Assembly (NCBI GenBank): GCA_944351345.1
Contig: CALVPO010000012.1
Span: 1 to 20,150 of the forward strand
Reading direction: 5' to 3'
Source of the DNA: an uncultured Bacilli bacterium
GTDB lineage: Bacteria; Bacillota_I; Bacilli_A; RF39; UBA660
DNA length: 20,150 nucleotides
Part shown: positions 1 to 8,296 of the stretch, in pieces
How the letters are laid out: the number at the start of each line of letters is the position of its first letter
Numbering within the stretch: the stretch's first letter is position 1
Translations under genes and position numbers: made by a program
The notes under the pieces: model-generated
What the model was told of the DNA's origin: nothing
Database searches by the model: none
Seen by the model: the letters and a program-made list of their open reading frames with translations, nothing else

Positions 1-956
1 ATTATAATATTGATGAAATTGATATGCTTGATAATGAAAATTTAGTTTTAAAGAATGGTAGTAATATTAAACTAAATATTTCATTTTCTGATAATTTTAA
101 AGTAAGTATTAATAGAGTTTATAAATGGTCTAGTAGTGATAATGATGTTTGCTCAGTTGATGATGAGGGTATAATTTATACAAAAGAGCCTGGTACAGCT
201 TATATTGAAGCTAAGCATGGTAATGATACTATTAAAACTAAAGTTACAGTATATGATACTAAAAATGTATTAATTATAGTAGGAGACTCTAGAATGGATC
301 ATTTTAAAGATGATAATGGATTTACTTCTACTTCTGACTATGAAGTAAAATATACTGAAAAACCTAGTTTATTGTCTGATTTTGAAAGAATTTACGTTGT
401 TTCTTTAAGCGGCATGCGTTATAATTGGTTAGCTGGTGAAAATGGTTATCAAGATAATAATGCTACTTTATATGTTGAAGATATTATAGAAGAATATGAA
501 GATAAAACTACTGATATATATAAATATAATATAAAAATATTATTTAATTTAGGAGTAAATGATTTAAATCATAAGTATTTAGGAAATGATAGTCCTGCAT
601 ATATTTCAGAAAAATATATTACTAAATTAAAAGATATTATGAATAATGAATGGAAAAGTGATATAATAAATAATATATCTCTTAATATGGTTACTTTGCT
701 TCCAGTTGAAGATTCTCAAGTTAGTTGCTATTTTACCGGAAGAAAAAATAGTGATGTTATTGAATTTAATGAATTTACTAAAAATGAATACGATGGTGTT
801 GTTTGTGATGCTTATAATGATTTGGATATAAATAAAAATTCCTTTAGAGAAAGAACTGATAAAGACTGTGCTAATAGAGATGGACTACATTTTAGTAAAA
901 AATTTAATAGAGAAGTATTATATCCATATTTAATTAATGTTTGTGGTAAAAAATAA
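1..956 (+). CDS. BIG2-type domain plus SGNH/GDSL-hydrolase-like surface protein (5' partial)
   Basis: The frame is open to the window edge, so the start lies upstream; the first in-frame ATG is at 24. Numbering from that Met, residues about 5-78 look like a bacterial Ig-like (BIG2) domain, with a KWSSSDNDVCSVDDEG segment followed by GTAYIEAKHG. Residues about 82-308 look like an SGNH hydrolase: GDS at 87-89 (block I, candidate nucleophile Ser89), GVND at 177-180 (block III, GxND) and DGLH at 286-289 (DxxH, candidate catalytic Asp/His). Such proteins are typically exported and act on acyl esters of surface polymers or peptidoglycan, but no substrate can be assigned here. The signal peptide would lie outside the window. 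An AT-only inverted repeat (959-966/974-981) follows the stop and could be a weak terminator. The fold is fairly sure; activity is inferred. Confidence 0.75.
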   Translation, partial: YNIDEIDMLDNENLVLKNGSNIKLNISFSDNFKVSINRVYKWSSSDNDVCSVDDEGIIYTKEPGTAYIEAKHGNDTIKTKVTVYDTKNVLIIVGDSRMDHFKDDNGFTSTSDYEVKYTEKPSLLSDFERIYVVSLSGMRYNWLAGENGYQDNNATLYVEDIIEEYEDKTTDIYKYNIKILFNLGVNDLNHKYLGNDSPAYISEKYITKLKDIMNNEWKSDIINNISLNMVTLLPVEDSQVSCYFTGRKNSDVIEFNEFTKNEYDGVVCDAYNDLDINKNSFRERTDKDCANRDGLHFSKKFNREVLYPYLINVCGKK

Positions 957-1001
957 TCATATTTAAAAGACAGTTAAATATATTTTAATGAGGTGAATAT
1001 G

Positions 1002-1313
1002 ATGAGTAAAGAATTACCTAAAATGTATCAAACTAAAATTAATAAACCTATAAATAGTATACAAAAAGTATATAGTAGTATTAATAATAAATATGATAAC
1101 AATAGGGGATACAATAAATATAGTGATATTTCTATTGATAAAAAAATAGATAATATATTTAATAGTTATGATTATGTTTATAAAGCTGATGTTACTATAG
1201 TTACAGATTCTGGTACTGTATCTAAAAGAATTGTTGCAAGAAATAAAAATAATTTAATTACTATTGATAATGAATTTATTCCTATTAGTGTTATTAGAGA
1301 TATTTATAAATAG
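1002..1313 (+). CDS. Small hypothetical protein upstream of murD
   Basis: I do not recognise this protein of about 103 residues. The ATG at 1002 is chosen because AGGTG (991-995) is spaced about 6 nt from it; a GTG at 993 and an ATG at 999 are in frame but too close to that site. The N-terminal half is rich in Asn, Lys, Tyr and Ser and probably disordered. The C-terminal 45 residues (YKADVTIVTDSGTVSKRIVA, then NNLITIDNEFIPISVIRDI) alternate like a small beta fold. There is no signal peptide or membrane segment. It lies 46 nt after the surface protein and 26 nt before murD on the same strand, so cotranscription with murD is likely. Coding is supported by the Shine-Dalgarno site and host-like codon use. 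Confidence 0.65.
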   Translation: MSKELPKMYQTKINKPINSIQKVYSSINNKYDNNRGYNKYSDISIDKKIDNIFNSYDYVYKADVTIVTDSGTVSKRIVARNKNNLITIDNEFIPISVIRDIYK

Positions 1314-1339
1314 TATTTATTCTAAAAGGAGATGGAGTT

Positions 1340-2737
1340 ATGAATGAAAAATTGCAGGAGTTTAATCGAAGCTTAAAAACTAGTAAAATTGCTATAATAG
1401 GGGTGGGAGTTAGTAATATACCTTTGATTGAATATCTAGTTAATTTGAAATGTGATATTACGTTATATGATAAAAAAAATAAAGAATTACTTGGTGATGA
1501 TATTAAAAATATAATTTCTAAATATAATATAAAGGGATTTTTTGGTGATAATTATTTAGAAAATTTAGTAGGATTTGATATTATTTTTAGAAGTCCTAGT
1601 TGTCTTCCTACTAATGAATATATAAAGAAAGAAAGAGATAGAGGATGTATTGTTACAACTGAAGTAGAACAGGTAATTAGACTTGCACCTTGTAAAGTTA
1701 TTGGAGTTACTGGTAGTAAGGGTAAGACTACTACTACTACTATTATTTATAATATTTTAAAGTCTTTAGGATATTCTACTTACTTAGGAGGAAATATTGG
1801 AACTCCCTTATTTGTAGAATTAGATAAAATGAAAAATAATGATATTGTAGTATTAGAGTTATCAAGTTTTCAACTTATGGATATGAAAGTATCACCATCT
1901 ATTGCTGTTATTACTAATATAAGTCCTGATCACTTGGATATTCATAGTAACTATAATGAATATATTGATGCTAAAAAATATATATTTAAAAATCAACAAA
2001 AACAAGATGTTTTAGTTTTAAATCACGATGATAATATTGTAAAAAAATTTGCAAATAGTACTATTAGTAAAATTCGTTATTTTGGCAAAGTTAAAAAAGC
2101 TGCTAGTTGGAATAAAGATTCTTATGTTTTAAACGAAAGATATATTGAATATAACGGCAATAAAATAATTGATACTAAAAAGTTGTTACTAAAAGGCGAA
2201 CACAATTACTTAAATGTATGTGCAGCCTTAAATGCTATTCATGATTATATAGATGTATCTAATGATGTTTTAGAAAGTATTATTGCATCTATTTCTGGAG
2301 TCGCTCACCGTTTAGAATTTGTAAGAGAAATAAACGGTGTTGATTGGTATAATGATTCTGCTAGTACTACTCCTGATAAATCTATTGCTGGTATTAGAGC
2401 GTTTGATACAAAAGTTGTTTTAATTGCTGGTGGATATGATAAAAATATTTCCTATGAATCTCTAGCTAAGCCAATACTAGATAATGTTAGTAAATTAATT
2501 TTATTTGGAGATACTAAGAATAAAATATATGATGCTGTAATGAAACTTAGTCGTGATAGTGGAGTATCTATTCCTATTTATGTTATGGATACTTTAGAAG
2601 AGGTAATTGATGTTGCATATCAGGTTAGTGTTCCTGGAGAAGTAGTATTATTTTCTCCAGCTTCTGCTAGTTTTGATATGTTTAAAAACGCTTATCAAAG
2701 AGGAGATTTATTTAAAGAAATAGTTAATAAATTATAA
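1340..2737 (+). CDS. murD: UDP-N-acetylmuramoyl-L-alanine--D-glutamate ligase
   Basis: MurD adds D-glutamate to UDP-MurNAc-L-Ala with ATP in the cytoplasmic stage of peptidoglycan synthesis. The 465-residue length fits the family. The N-terminal Rossmann-like domain starts with a Gly-rich loop (IGVGVSN, 20-26) that binds the UDP substrate. The ATP-binding P-loop is IGVTGSKGKTTTT (121-133), followed by LELSSFQL and NISPDHLDIH, typical of Mur ligases. GEHNYLNVCAAL leads into the C-terminal domain, which carries NDSASTTPDKSI, LIAGGYDK and the MurD-type ending SPASASFDMF...RGDLF. An AAAGGAG Shine-Dalgarno site lies about 10 nt before the ATG. Its presence means the organism makes peptidoglycan, which excludes a wall-less mollicute. 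No terminator is evident before the greA promoter. Confidence 0.97.
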   Translation: MNEKLQEFNRSLKTSKIAIIGVGVSNIPLIEYLVNLKCDITLYDKKNKELLGDDIKNIISKYNIKGFFGDNYLENLVGFDIIFRSPSCLPTNEYIKKERDRGCIVTTEVEQVIRLAPCKVIGVTGSKGKTTTTTIIYNILKSLGYSTYLGGNIGTPLFVELDKMKNNDIVVLELSSFQLMDMKVSPSIAVITNISPDHLDIHSNYNEYIDAKKYIFKNQQKQDVLVLNHDDNIVKKFANSTISKIRYFGKVKKAASWNKDSYVLNERYIEYNGNKIIDTKKLLLKGEHNYLNVCAALNAIHDYIDVSNDVLESIIASISGVAHRLEFVREINGVDWYNDSASTTPDKSIAGIRAFDTKVVLIAGGYDKNISYESLAKPILDNVSKLILFGDTKNKIYDAVMKLSRDSGVSIPIYVMDTLEEVIDVAYQVSVPGEVVLFSPASASFDMFKNAYQRGDLFKEIVNKL

Positions 2738-2760
2738 ACTATAAATTGTTAACTTTTTAC

Positions 2761-2789
2761 TTGACAAAAAATATAAAATAGAGTAAAAT
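2761..2789 (+). promoter_or_regulatory. Sigma-A-type promoter of greA
   Basis: A perfect -35 TTGACA (2761-2766) is separated by 17 nt from TAAAAT (2784-2789), placing the transcription start near 2796, about 20 nt before the greA ATG. It starts a greA-tig unit separate from murD. Confidence 0.8.
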
Positions 2790-2815
2790 TTTGAAATAGT
2801 TGAGGAGGAATTTAC

Positions 2816-3289
2816 ATGTCAGACGAAAAAATTTATTTAACTGATGAAGGATTTTTAGAATTAGAACAAGAATTAAATGAATTAAAGAATGTTAAAAGAC
2901 CTGCTGTTATTAAAGCTTTGAAGGAAGCTAGAGCTTTGGGAGATTTGTCTGAGAATGCTGATTACGATGCAGCCAGATCAGAGCAAGCTCAAGTTGAAGG
3001 AAGAATTCAAGAATTAGAGAAAATAATGGAGAATGCTGTTATTATTGAAAAAGGTAGTACAGATTCTGTTAGTATTGGTATGACAGTAAGGGTTAAATAT
3101 ATAGATGATGACGATGATGAAATTGAAGAATATCGTATAGTTGGATCTAAAGAAGCTGATCCATCAAATAATAAGATTTCTAATGAATCACCACTTGCTA
3201 AGGCTATTATGAATGCTAAGGTTGGAGATGTTTGTTCAGTTGATAGTCCAAATGGTACTTATGATGTAGAAATAGTAGAAATTTTATAG
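2816..3289 (+). CDS. greA: Transcription elongation factor GreA
   Basis: GreA enters the RNA polymerase secondary channel and stimulates cleavage of backtracked transcripts. The 157 residues match the family length. Residues 1-75 form the N-terminal coiled coil: YLTDEGFLELEQELNEL is the family start, and LGDLSENADYDAA (about 42-54) is the acidic tip that coordinates the catalytic Mg. The C-terminal FKBP-like domain contains SIGMTVRVKYIDDDDDEIEE, EYRIVGSKEADP and ISNESPLAKAIMNAKVGD, all diagnostic. A strong GAGGAGG ribosome-binding site (2802-2808) precedes the ATG, and a consensus promoter lies just upstream. tig follows 13 nt later, so the two are probably cotranscribed. Confidence 0.97.
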   Translation: MSDEKIYLTDEGFLELEQELNELKNVKRPAVIKALKEARALGDLSENADYDAARSEQAQVEGRIQELEKIMENAVIIEKGSTDSVSIGMTVRVKYIDDDDDEIEEYRIVGSKEADPSNNKISNESPLAKAIMNAKVGDVCSVDSPNGTYDVEIVEIL

Positions 3290-3302
3290 GAGGTAAGAAG
3301 TA

Positions 3303-4544
3303 ATGAAAAAAGAAGTAAAGTACACTGTTAAAGGAGAAGAATGGGATAAGGCTAAGGATAGGGCATTTAACAAATTAAATAAGACACATAGAATTGATGG
3401 TTTTAGAAAAGGTAAAGCTACTAGAAGTATTTTTGAGAAGAAATTTCCTGGAGAAATAGTTATGGAAGCTGCAAATAATTTAATTGATAAGAAATATGTT
3501 GAGATAATTAATGACAAAGAAATAATACCTGTTGTAGAACCTAAAGTAAATATTACTAAGATAGATGATGAAGGGTTAGAAGCTACTTTTACTATTGTAA
3601 CTGAACCTGAGGTTAAATTAGGAGATTATAAGAACTTACCTGTAAAGAAAGATACAGTTAAAGTTACAAAAGATGAAATTAAGACTAGAATTGATAATTT
3701 ACTTAAAGATTATGCTGAGTTAGTAGTTAAAGAAGACGGCAAAGTAGAAGATGGTGATATTGCTGTTATTGATTTTGAAGGTTTTAAAGATGATGTAGCA
3801 TTTGATGGTGGTAAAGGCGAAAATTATTCATTAGAAATAGGAAGTAATAGTTTTATACCTGGTTTTGAAGATGGTGTTAAAGGTATGAAAAAAGGGGAGA
3901 GTAAGGATCTTAAATTAACTTTCCCTAAGGATTATGGAGTAGCTGATTTAGCAGGTGCTGATGTTGTATTTAAAGTTACTGTAAATGAAATTAAAAAGAA
4001 AGTTATTCCTGAGTTAGATAAAGATTTCTTTGATGATTTAGGAATGGAAGGTGTAACTGACAAAGATAGTTTAGAAGCTAAAATAAAGGAAGAAATTAAG
4101 TCTGAAAAAGAAAGAAGTGCTGATAATAAATATATTGATGATTTATTAAATGCTGCTGTTGAAAATATGACTTGTGATATTGATGATGAGATTGTTGAGG
4201 CTGAGGCTAAAAACATGTATAACGATGTTGTACAAAGAATGAATATGCAAGGATTAACAGAAGAAGTTTATTTACAGTATGCTGATACAACTAAAGAGGA
4301 TATAATTGAAAATATGAAACCAGAGGCTTTAAAAAGACTTCAAAATAGTTATTTATTAAATGCTATTATTGAAAAAGAAAAAATAGAGGTTAGTGAAGAA
4401 GAAGCTAAAAAAGAGATTGAAGAGATGGCTAAGACTTATAATATGACTGTTGAGGATATTGAGAAATCTATAGGTGGTATTAATGCTATGCTATATGACT
4501 TAAAAGTTAGACGTGCTATCGATATCATGAAAGGTTCTAAATAG
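3303..4544 (+). CDS. tig: Trigger factor, ribosome-associated chaperone/PPIase
   Basis: Trigger factor binds ribosomal protein L23 at the exit tunnel and shields nascent chains. The ribosome-binding signature is at about 34-40 (GFRKGKATRS; the usual Pro after GFRxGKx is replaced). An FKBP-type prolyl isomerase domain occupies about 145-235, with DGDIAVIDFEGF, LEIGSNSFIPGFEDGVKGM and LTFPKDYG. A helical C-terminal chaperone domain (about 240-410) follows, including PELDKDFFDDLG. At 413 residues it is slightly shorter than the usual 430 or so, mainly at the N terminus. GGAGGT (around 3289-3294) precedes the ATG, 13 nt after greA. A rho-independent terminator closes the unit. Confidence 0.96.
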   Translation: MKKEVKYTVKGEEWDKAKDRAFNKLNKTHRIDGFRKGKATRSIFEKKFPGEIVMEAANNLIDKKYVEIINDKEIIPVVEPKVNITKIDDEGLEATFTIVTEPEVKLGDYKNLPVKKDTVKVTKDEIKTRIDNLLKDYAELVVKEDGKVEDGDIAVIDFEGFKDDVAFDGGKGENYSLEIGSNSFIPGFEDGVKGMKKGESKDLKLTFPKDYGVADLAGADVVFKVTVNEIKKKVIPELDKDFFDDLGMEGVTDKDSLEAKIKEEIKSEKERSADNKYIDDLLNAAVENMTCDIDDEIVEAEAKNMYNDVVQRMNMQGLTEEVYLQYADTTKEDIIENMKPEALKRLQNSYLLNAIIEKEKIEVSEEEAKKEIEEMAKTYNMTVEDIEKSIGGINAMLYDLKVRRAIDIMKGSK

Positions 4545-4560
4545 TATATAAATTAAGTAC

Positions 4561-4587
4561 AAAAGGCTATAATAATTAGTCTTTTTT
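4561..4587 (+). terminator. Rho-independent terminator of the greA-tig unit
   Basis: AAAGGCTA (4561-4568) pairs with TAGTCTTT (4576-4583), 8 bp including one G-T pair, around the 7-nt loop TAATAAT. The T tract continues to 4587. It begins 17 nt after the tig stop. Confidence 0.75.
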
Positions 4588-4663
4588 TATTTGTTTTTTA
4601 TCTTAAGTAAGTGCCTAATTAAATAGATTTTATGATATAATATAGTTTATATTTTGTTAGGGG

Positions 4664-5644
4664 ATGATTATTATAATACTTAAATATCAAAATTTAGATT
4701 CAATTACATTAGAATTAGATAATATAAAAGATAATAATATTAAACTACCATTGCGATCAACTCCATTAAAATTAACTCCAGCTTTTATTATGCCAGATAA
4801 TTCAATATATTATATGACAACTGATCATCATTCCGCTAACTTTTTTGAACAATTAGAAATATCTTTTGATGTTATAGGAACAAATTCAAAACTTTATTCA
4901 ACAACTAAGACAAAAAAAGAAAAATTACTTTCATTAAGAGATAGGTTATTAAGTGATTATCAGAGATTTTTACATAATGATGTATCTGTTCGGGATGTTA
5001 AAAATTATTTAGATGTGGATGCTTTGTTTGGATTTATATATGGATATAATTTAAAAAATATTTATTCGCAAGATTGTAGTAAGGTATTATTAATGTTATT
5101 AAATAGTAAAATTCAAATATATGATTATTTTCTTAAGTTAATTGATGAATGTGATGATGTTGTTCTAGCATTAAAAACATATTTTAGTGATTATGTACCA
5201 GAAATAAAATTTGATAAAATAAACACTAAAATTATGAAACAATTAGCTGAAACTGATAAAGAAAAAACTAAAATTATGTTAAAAAATTTATTAGACTGTA
5301 CAAATGAATTGTCTACAAATGAACTTTTACATTTTATGAACACAGATTTTATGCAAGAATTTGCAGTTTTAGCAATTGGAGTTGATAAAATAGAAACACA
5401 ATTAAATAAAACAATAACAACAACTAAATTAAATCCATATGAATATTATTTTAACTATTTAATGATGGGATATAATATTATTCAGATACCTAAAATAGTT
5501 TTTAATAAACAAAAACAAGTTTTTGAAAAAGTAGATATAAGGGAATTTTCTATGATTTCTTATTACGATGAAAAATATAAAGAGAAAACAGAATTGATAT
5601 TAAAAAAAGTACCATATTCTGAGAGAAGTAAATATTTTATGTAA
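4664..5644 (+). CDS. Hypothetical cytoplasmic protein, 326 residues
   Basis: I do not recognise this family. The protein has no signal peptide and no clear membrane segment. It is mixed alpha/beta at the N terminus (LPLRSTPLKLTPAFIMPDN, then YYMTTDHHSANFFEQLE) and then mostly helical, with charged stretches such as TKTKKEKLLSLRDRLLSDYQ. It ends in a basic tail (KKVPYSERSKYFM). The ATG at 4664 directly abuts an AGGGG, which is too close for an ideal Shine-Dalgarno site, so the true start is uncertain. A TATAAT at 4636-4641 could be its -10 element, with no good -35. Host-like codon use and 981 bp without a stop support coding. It lies alone between the tig terminator and mutS. Confidence 0.7.
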   Translation: MIIIILKYQNLDSITLELDNIKDNNIKLPLRSTPLKLTPAFIMPDNSIYYMTTDHHSANFFEQLEISFDVIGTNSKLYSTTKTKKEKLLSLRDRLLSDYQRFLHNDVSVRDVKNYLDVDALFGFIYGYNLKNIYSQDCSKVLLMLLNSKIQIYDYFLKLIDECDDVVLALKTYFSDYVPEIKFDKINTKIMKQLAETDKEKTKIMLKNLLDCTNELSTNELLHFMNTDFMQEFAVLAIGVDKIETQLNKTITTTKLNPYEYYFNYLMMGYNIIQIPKIVFNKQKQVFEKVDIREFSMISYYDEKYKEKTELILKKVPYSERSKYFM

Positions 5645-5720
5645 TTAGATTAGGTTTATATTTTTTATATTTTTTTGTAAACAGGGAGATAAAAACTTAC
5701 TTAATTAATGGATATTTTGG

Positions 5721-5726
5721 TATAAT
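5721..5726 (+). promoter_or_regulatory. Possible -10 element for mutS
   Basis: A perfect TATAAT lies 27 nt before the mutS ATG. No convincing -35 box is seen 16-18 nt upstream, so the call rests on the -10 and its position. Confidence 0.35.
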
Positions 5727-5752
5727 TATAAGCGGATAAGGTGAGAAGTAGA

Positions 5753-8296
5753 ATGAAATTAAGTGAAGTAGATAAAAGTAAGTTAGCTCCTATGATGAGG
5801 CATTATGCTGATTTGAAGGAGTCATATAAAGATGTTATATTATTTTATAGATTAGGCGACTTTTATGAAATGTTTTTTGAAGATGCTGAATTAGTTAGTC
5901 ACGAATTAGAATTGACTTTAACTAGCAGGAATGCTGGTTTAGAAGAAAAAGTCCCTATGTGTGGGGTTCCACATCATTCTGTTGATGTTTATGTCGATAA
6001 GCTTGTTAAAAAAGGATATAAAGTGGCTATATGTGAGCAGTTAGAAGATCCTAAAAATTCTAAAGGTATAGTAAAACGTGATGTTACTGAAGTAATATCT
6101 TCTGGTACTATTATTAATTCTAATAGTCTTAATGAAAAAGAAAATAATTACATAGGTAGTATTTATGATTATGAATATTGTTATTGTATAGTTTATACTG
6201 ATATTACTACTGGTGAGTTGTATTCTGAAATAATTATTCATGATACCAATAGATTAATTAACGAAGTTTTATCTTTTGGATTAAGAGAAGTTATTGTAAA
6301 TTCTGTCATAAGCTCTAATATTATAAAATTATTACGTGATCAATATGGACTTACTGTAACTGTATCTGATAATGTTATCGATACTGATGAATATAAGTTT
6401 TGTTATAGTCATATTGACGATTTAAGATATATTACGGCTATTAATCATTTACTATACTATTTAGTTGTTGACCAAAGAAGGTCGTTAACTCATCTACAAA
6501 AAGTTATAATAAATGAAGATGATAATTTCTTAAAGATGGATATTCATACTAAAAGAAATTTGGAACTTACTGAAAGTTTAAGATTACAAGATAGAAATTA
6601 TTCTTTATTATGGCTTTTAGATAATACAAAGACTGCTATGGGGAGTAGAAAATTAAGACAATGGATAGAAGCTCCTTTAAAAGAGAAAAGAAAGATAGAA
6701 AAAAGATACAATATTGTAAGCAAGTTGATGGATGAGTTTATATTGTGTGAAGATTTAAGAAGAGATCTATATGAAGTATATGATTTAGAGCGATTATCAG
6801 GACGTATTGCTTTAGGAAATGCTAATGGTAGAGATTTGATTCAATTAAAGAATTCTCTTAAAGTATTGCCTGCTATACATGATATATTGAAATCCATTAA
6901 TTTTTATCAGGATATAGATACTCTTAATCCTTTATACGATTTATTAGAATCTTCTATATATGAAGAACCTCCTATTTCTTTAAGAGAAGGATATTTAATA
7001 AAAAAAGGATATTCTAAAGAGTTAGATGAACTTAAGGATTTAAGGAGTGGTGGTAGAGATTTTATTAGTAAATTCGAATTAGAAGAGAGAGAAAGAACTG
7101 GTATAAAGAGTTTAAAAGTTGGTTTTAATAAAGTATTTGGTTATTATATTGAAGTAAGTAAAAGTCAATTAAATCAAATTACAGATGATATGGGGTATAT
7201 TAGAAAACAAACACTTGCTAATTGTGAAAGATTTATTACTAATGTTTTAAAAGAAAAAGAAGATCTTATTTTATCAGCTGAAGAAAAAATTATTAATTTA
7301 GAATACGATATATTTATTGATATAAGGAATAAGATTAAGAAATTTATTCCTAAACTTCAGAAAGTTGCTAAAGCTATTAGTGAGGTTGATGTTTTACAGA
7401 GTTTTGCCCTTGTTAGTGAAAAATATAATTATACTAAGCCATCTTTGACTTTAGACCATAGCCTTAAACTTATTGAATCTAGGCATCCTGTTGTAGAAAA
7501 AGTTATTAAAGATGAATATGTTGCTAATGATATAGTTATGGATAATGGTGTTTCTACGTTTTTGATAACTGGTCCTAATATGGCTGGTAAAAGTACTTAT
7601 ATGAGACAATTAGGAATAATAGTTATAATGGCTCAAATAGGTTGTTTTGTGCCTGCTAAAGAGGCTAAATTGCCTGTTTTTGACCAAATATTCACAAGAA
7701 TTGGTGCTAGTGATGATTTAGTTAGTGGAGAGTCTACTTTTATGGTAGAAATGATTGAAGCTTCTAACGCTATTACTAATGCTACTAAAAATAGTTTAAT
7801 TCTTTTTGATGAATTGGGTAGGGGAACTGCTACTTATGATGGTATGAGTTTAGCTCAAGCTATTTTGGAATATACTCATGATATGATTGGTTGTAAAACT
7901 TTATTTTCTACGCATTATCATGAATTAACTAGTCTAGAAAAAAATTTGAAACATCTAAAAAATAAACATGTTTCGGCTACTGAAGAAGGAGATTCTATTA
8001 TTTTTCTTCATAAAGTTTTAGATGGAGCCGTTGATAAAAGTTATGGTATTAACGTTGCCAAGTTGGCAGGATTACCTTCTGAGGTTATAACTAGAGCATC
8101 AGAAATATTAGCTACCTATGAAGAAAAAGATAGTGGTACTTCGCATAAAGAAATATCTATTCAAACTAGTTTACCACTTGATTTTATTGCAAAAAAAAGT
8201 GAAATAGAAGAAATTATAAGAAATACTAATGTTTTAGAATTAAGTCCTATTAAGGCACTTAATTTATTATATGAATTGAAGGAGAAATTAAAATAA
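5753..8296 (+). CDS. mutS: DNA mismatch repair protein MutS
   Basis: MutS recognises mismatches and small loops and acts as an ATP-driven sliding clamp. The ATG at 5753 is chosen over the in-frame GTG at 5741 because AAGGTGAG sits about 8 nt before it, giving 847 residues, normal for MutS1. The N-terminal mismatch-binding domain has LGDFYEMFFEDA, containing the Phe-x-Glu wedge. The connector, lever and clamp follow. The ATPase domain has Walker A GPNMAGKST near residue 607, then SGESTFMVEM, LFDELGRGTATYDG (Walker B and signature) and STHYHEL. The C terminus is short, and ELSPIKALNLLYELKEKL is the usual tetramerisation tail. mutL, commonly next to mutS in Bacillota, is not adjacent. The stop TAA overlaps the next ATG by one base. 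Confidence 0.97.
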   Translation: MKLSEVDKSKLAPMMRHYADLKESYKDVILFYRLGDFYEMFFEDAELVSHELELTLTSRNAGLEEKVPMCGVPHHSVDVYVDKLVKKGYKVAICEQLEDPKNSKGIVKRDVTEVISSGTIINSNSLNEKENNYIGSIYDYEYCYCIVYTDITTGELYSEIIIHDTNRLINEVLSFGLREVIVNSVISSNIIKLLRDQYGLTVTVSDNVIDTDEYKFCYSHIDDLRYITAINHLLYYLVVDQRRSLTHLQKVIINEDDNFLKMDIHTKRNLELTESLRLQDRNYSLLWLLDNTKTAMGSRKLRQWIEAPLKEKRKIEKRYNIVSKLMDEFILCEDLRRDLYEVYDLERLSGRIALGNANGRDLIQLKNSLKVLPAIHDILKSINFYQDIDTLNPLYDLLESSIYEEPPISLREGYLIKKGYSKELDELKDLRSGGRDFISKFELEERERTGIKSLKVGFNKVFGYYIEVSKSQLNQITDDMGYIRKQTLANCERFITNVLKEKEDLILSAEEKIINLEYDIFIDIRNKIKKFIPKLQKVAKAISEVDVLQSFALVSEKYNYTKPSLTLDHSLKLIESRHPVVEKVIKDEYVANDIVMDNGVSTFLITGPNMAGKSTYMRQLGIIVIMAQIGCFVPAKEAKLPVFDQIFTRIGASDDLVSGESTFMVEMIEASNAITNATKNSLILFDELGRGTATYDGMSLAQAILEYTHDMIGCKTLFSTHYHELTSLEKNLKHLKNKHVSATEEGDSIIFLHKVLDGAVDKSYGINVAKLAGLPSEVITRASEILATYEEKDSGTSHKEISIQTSLPLDFIAKKSEIEEIIRNTNVLELSPIKALNLLYELKEKLK

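Noticed and set aside
3284..4216. Minus-strand reading frames opposite greA/tig
   Set aside because: Low-complexity Ser/Leu/Phe-rich antisense frames without ribosome-binding sites, opposite strong tig coding.
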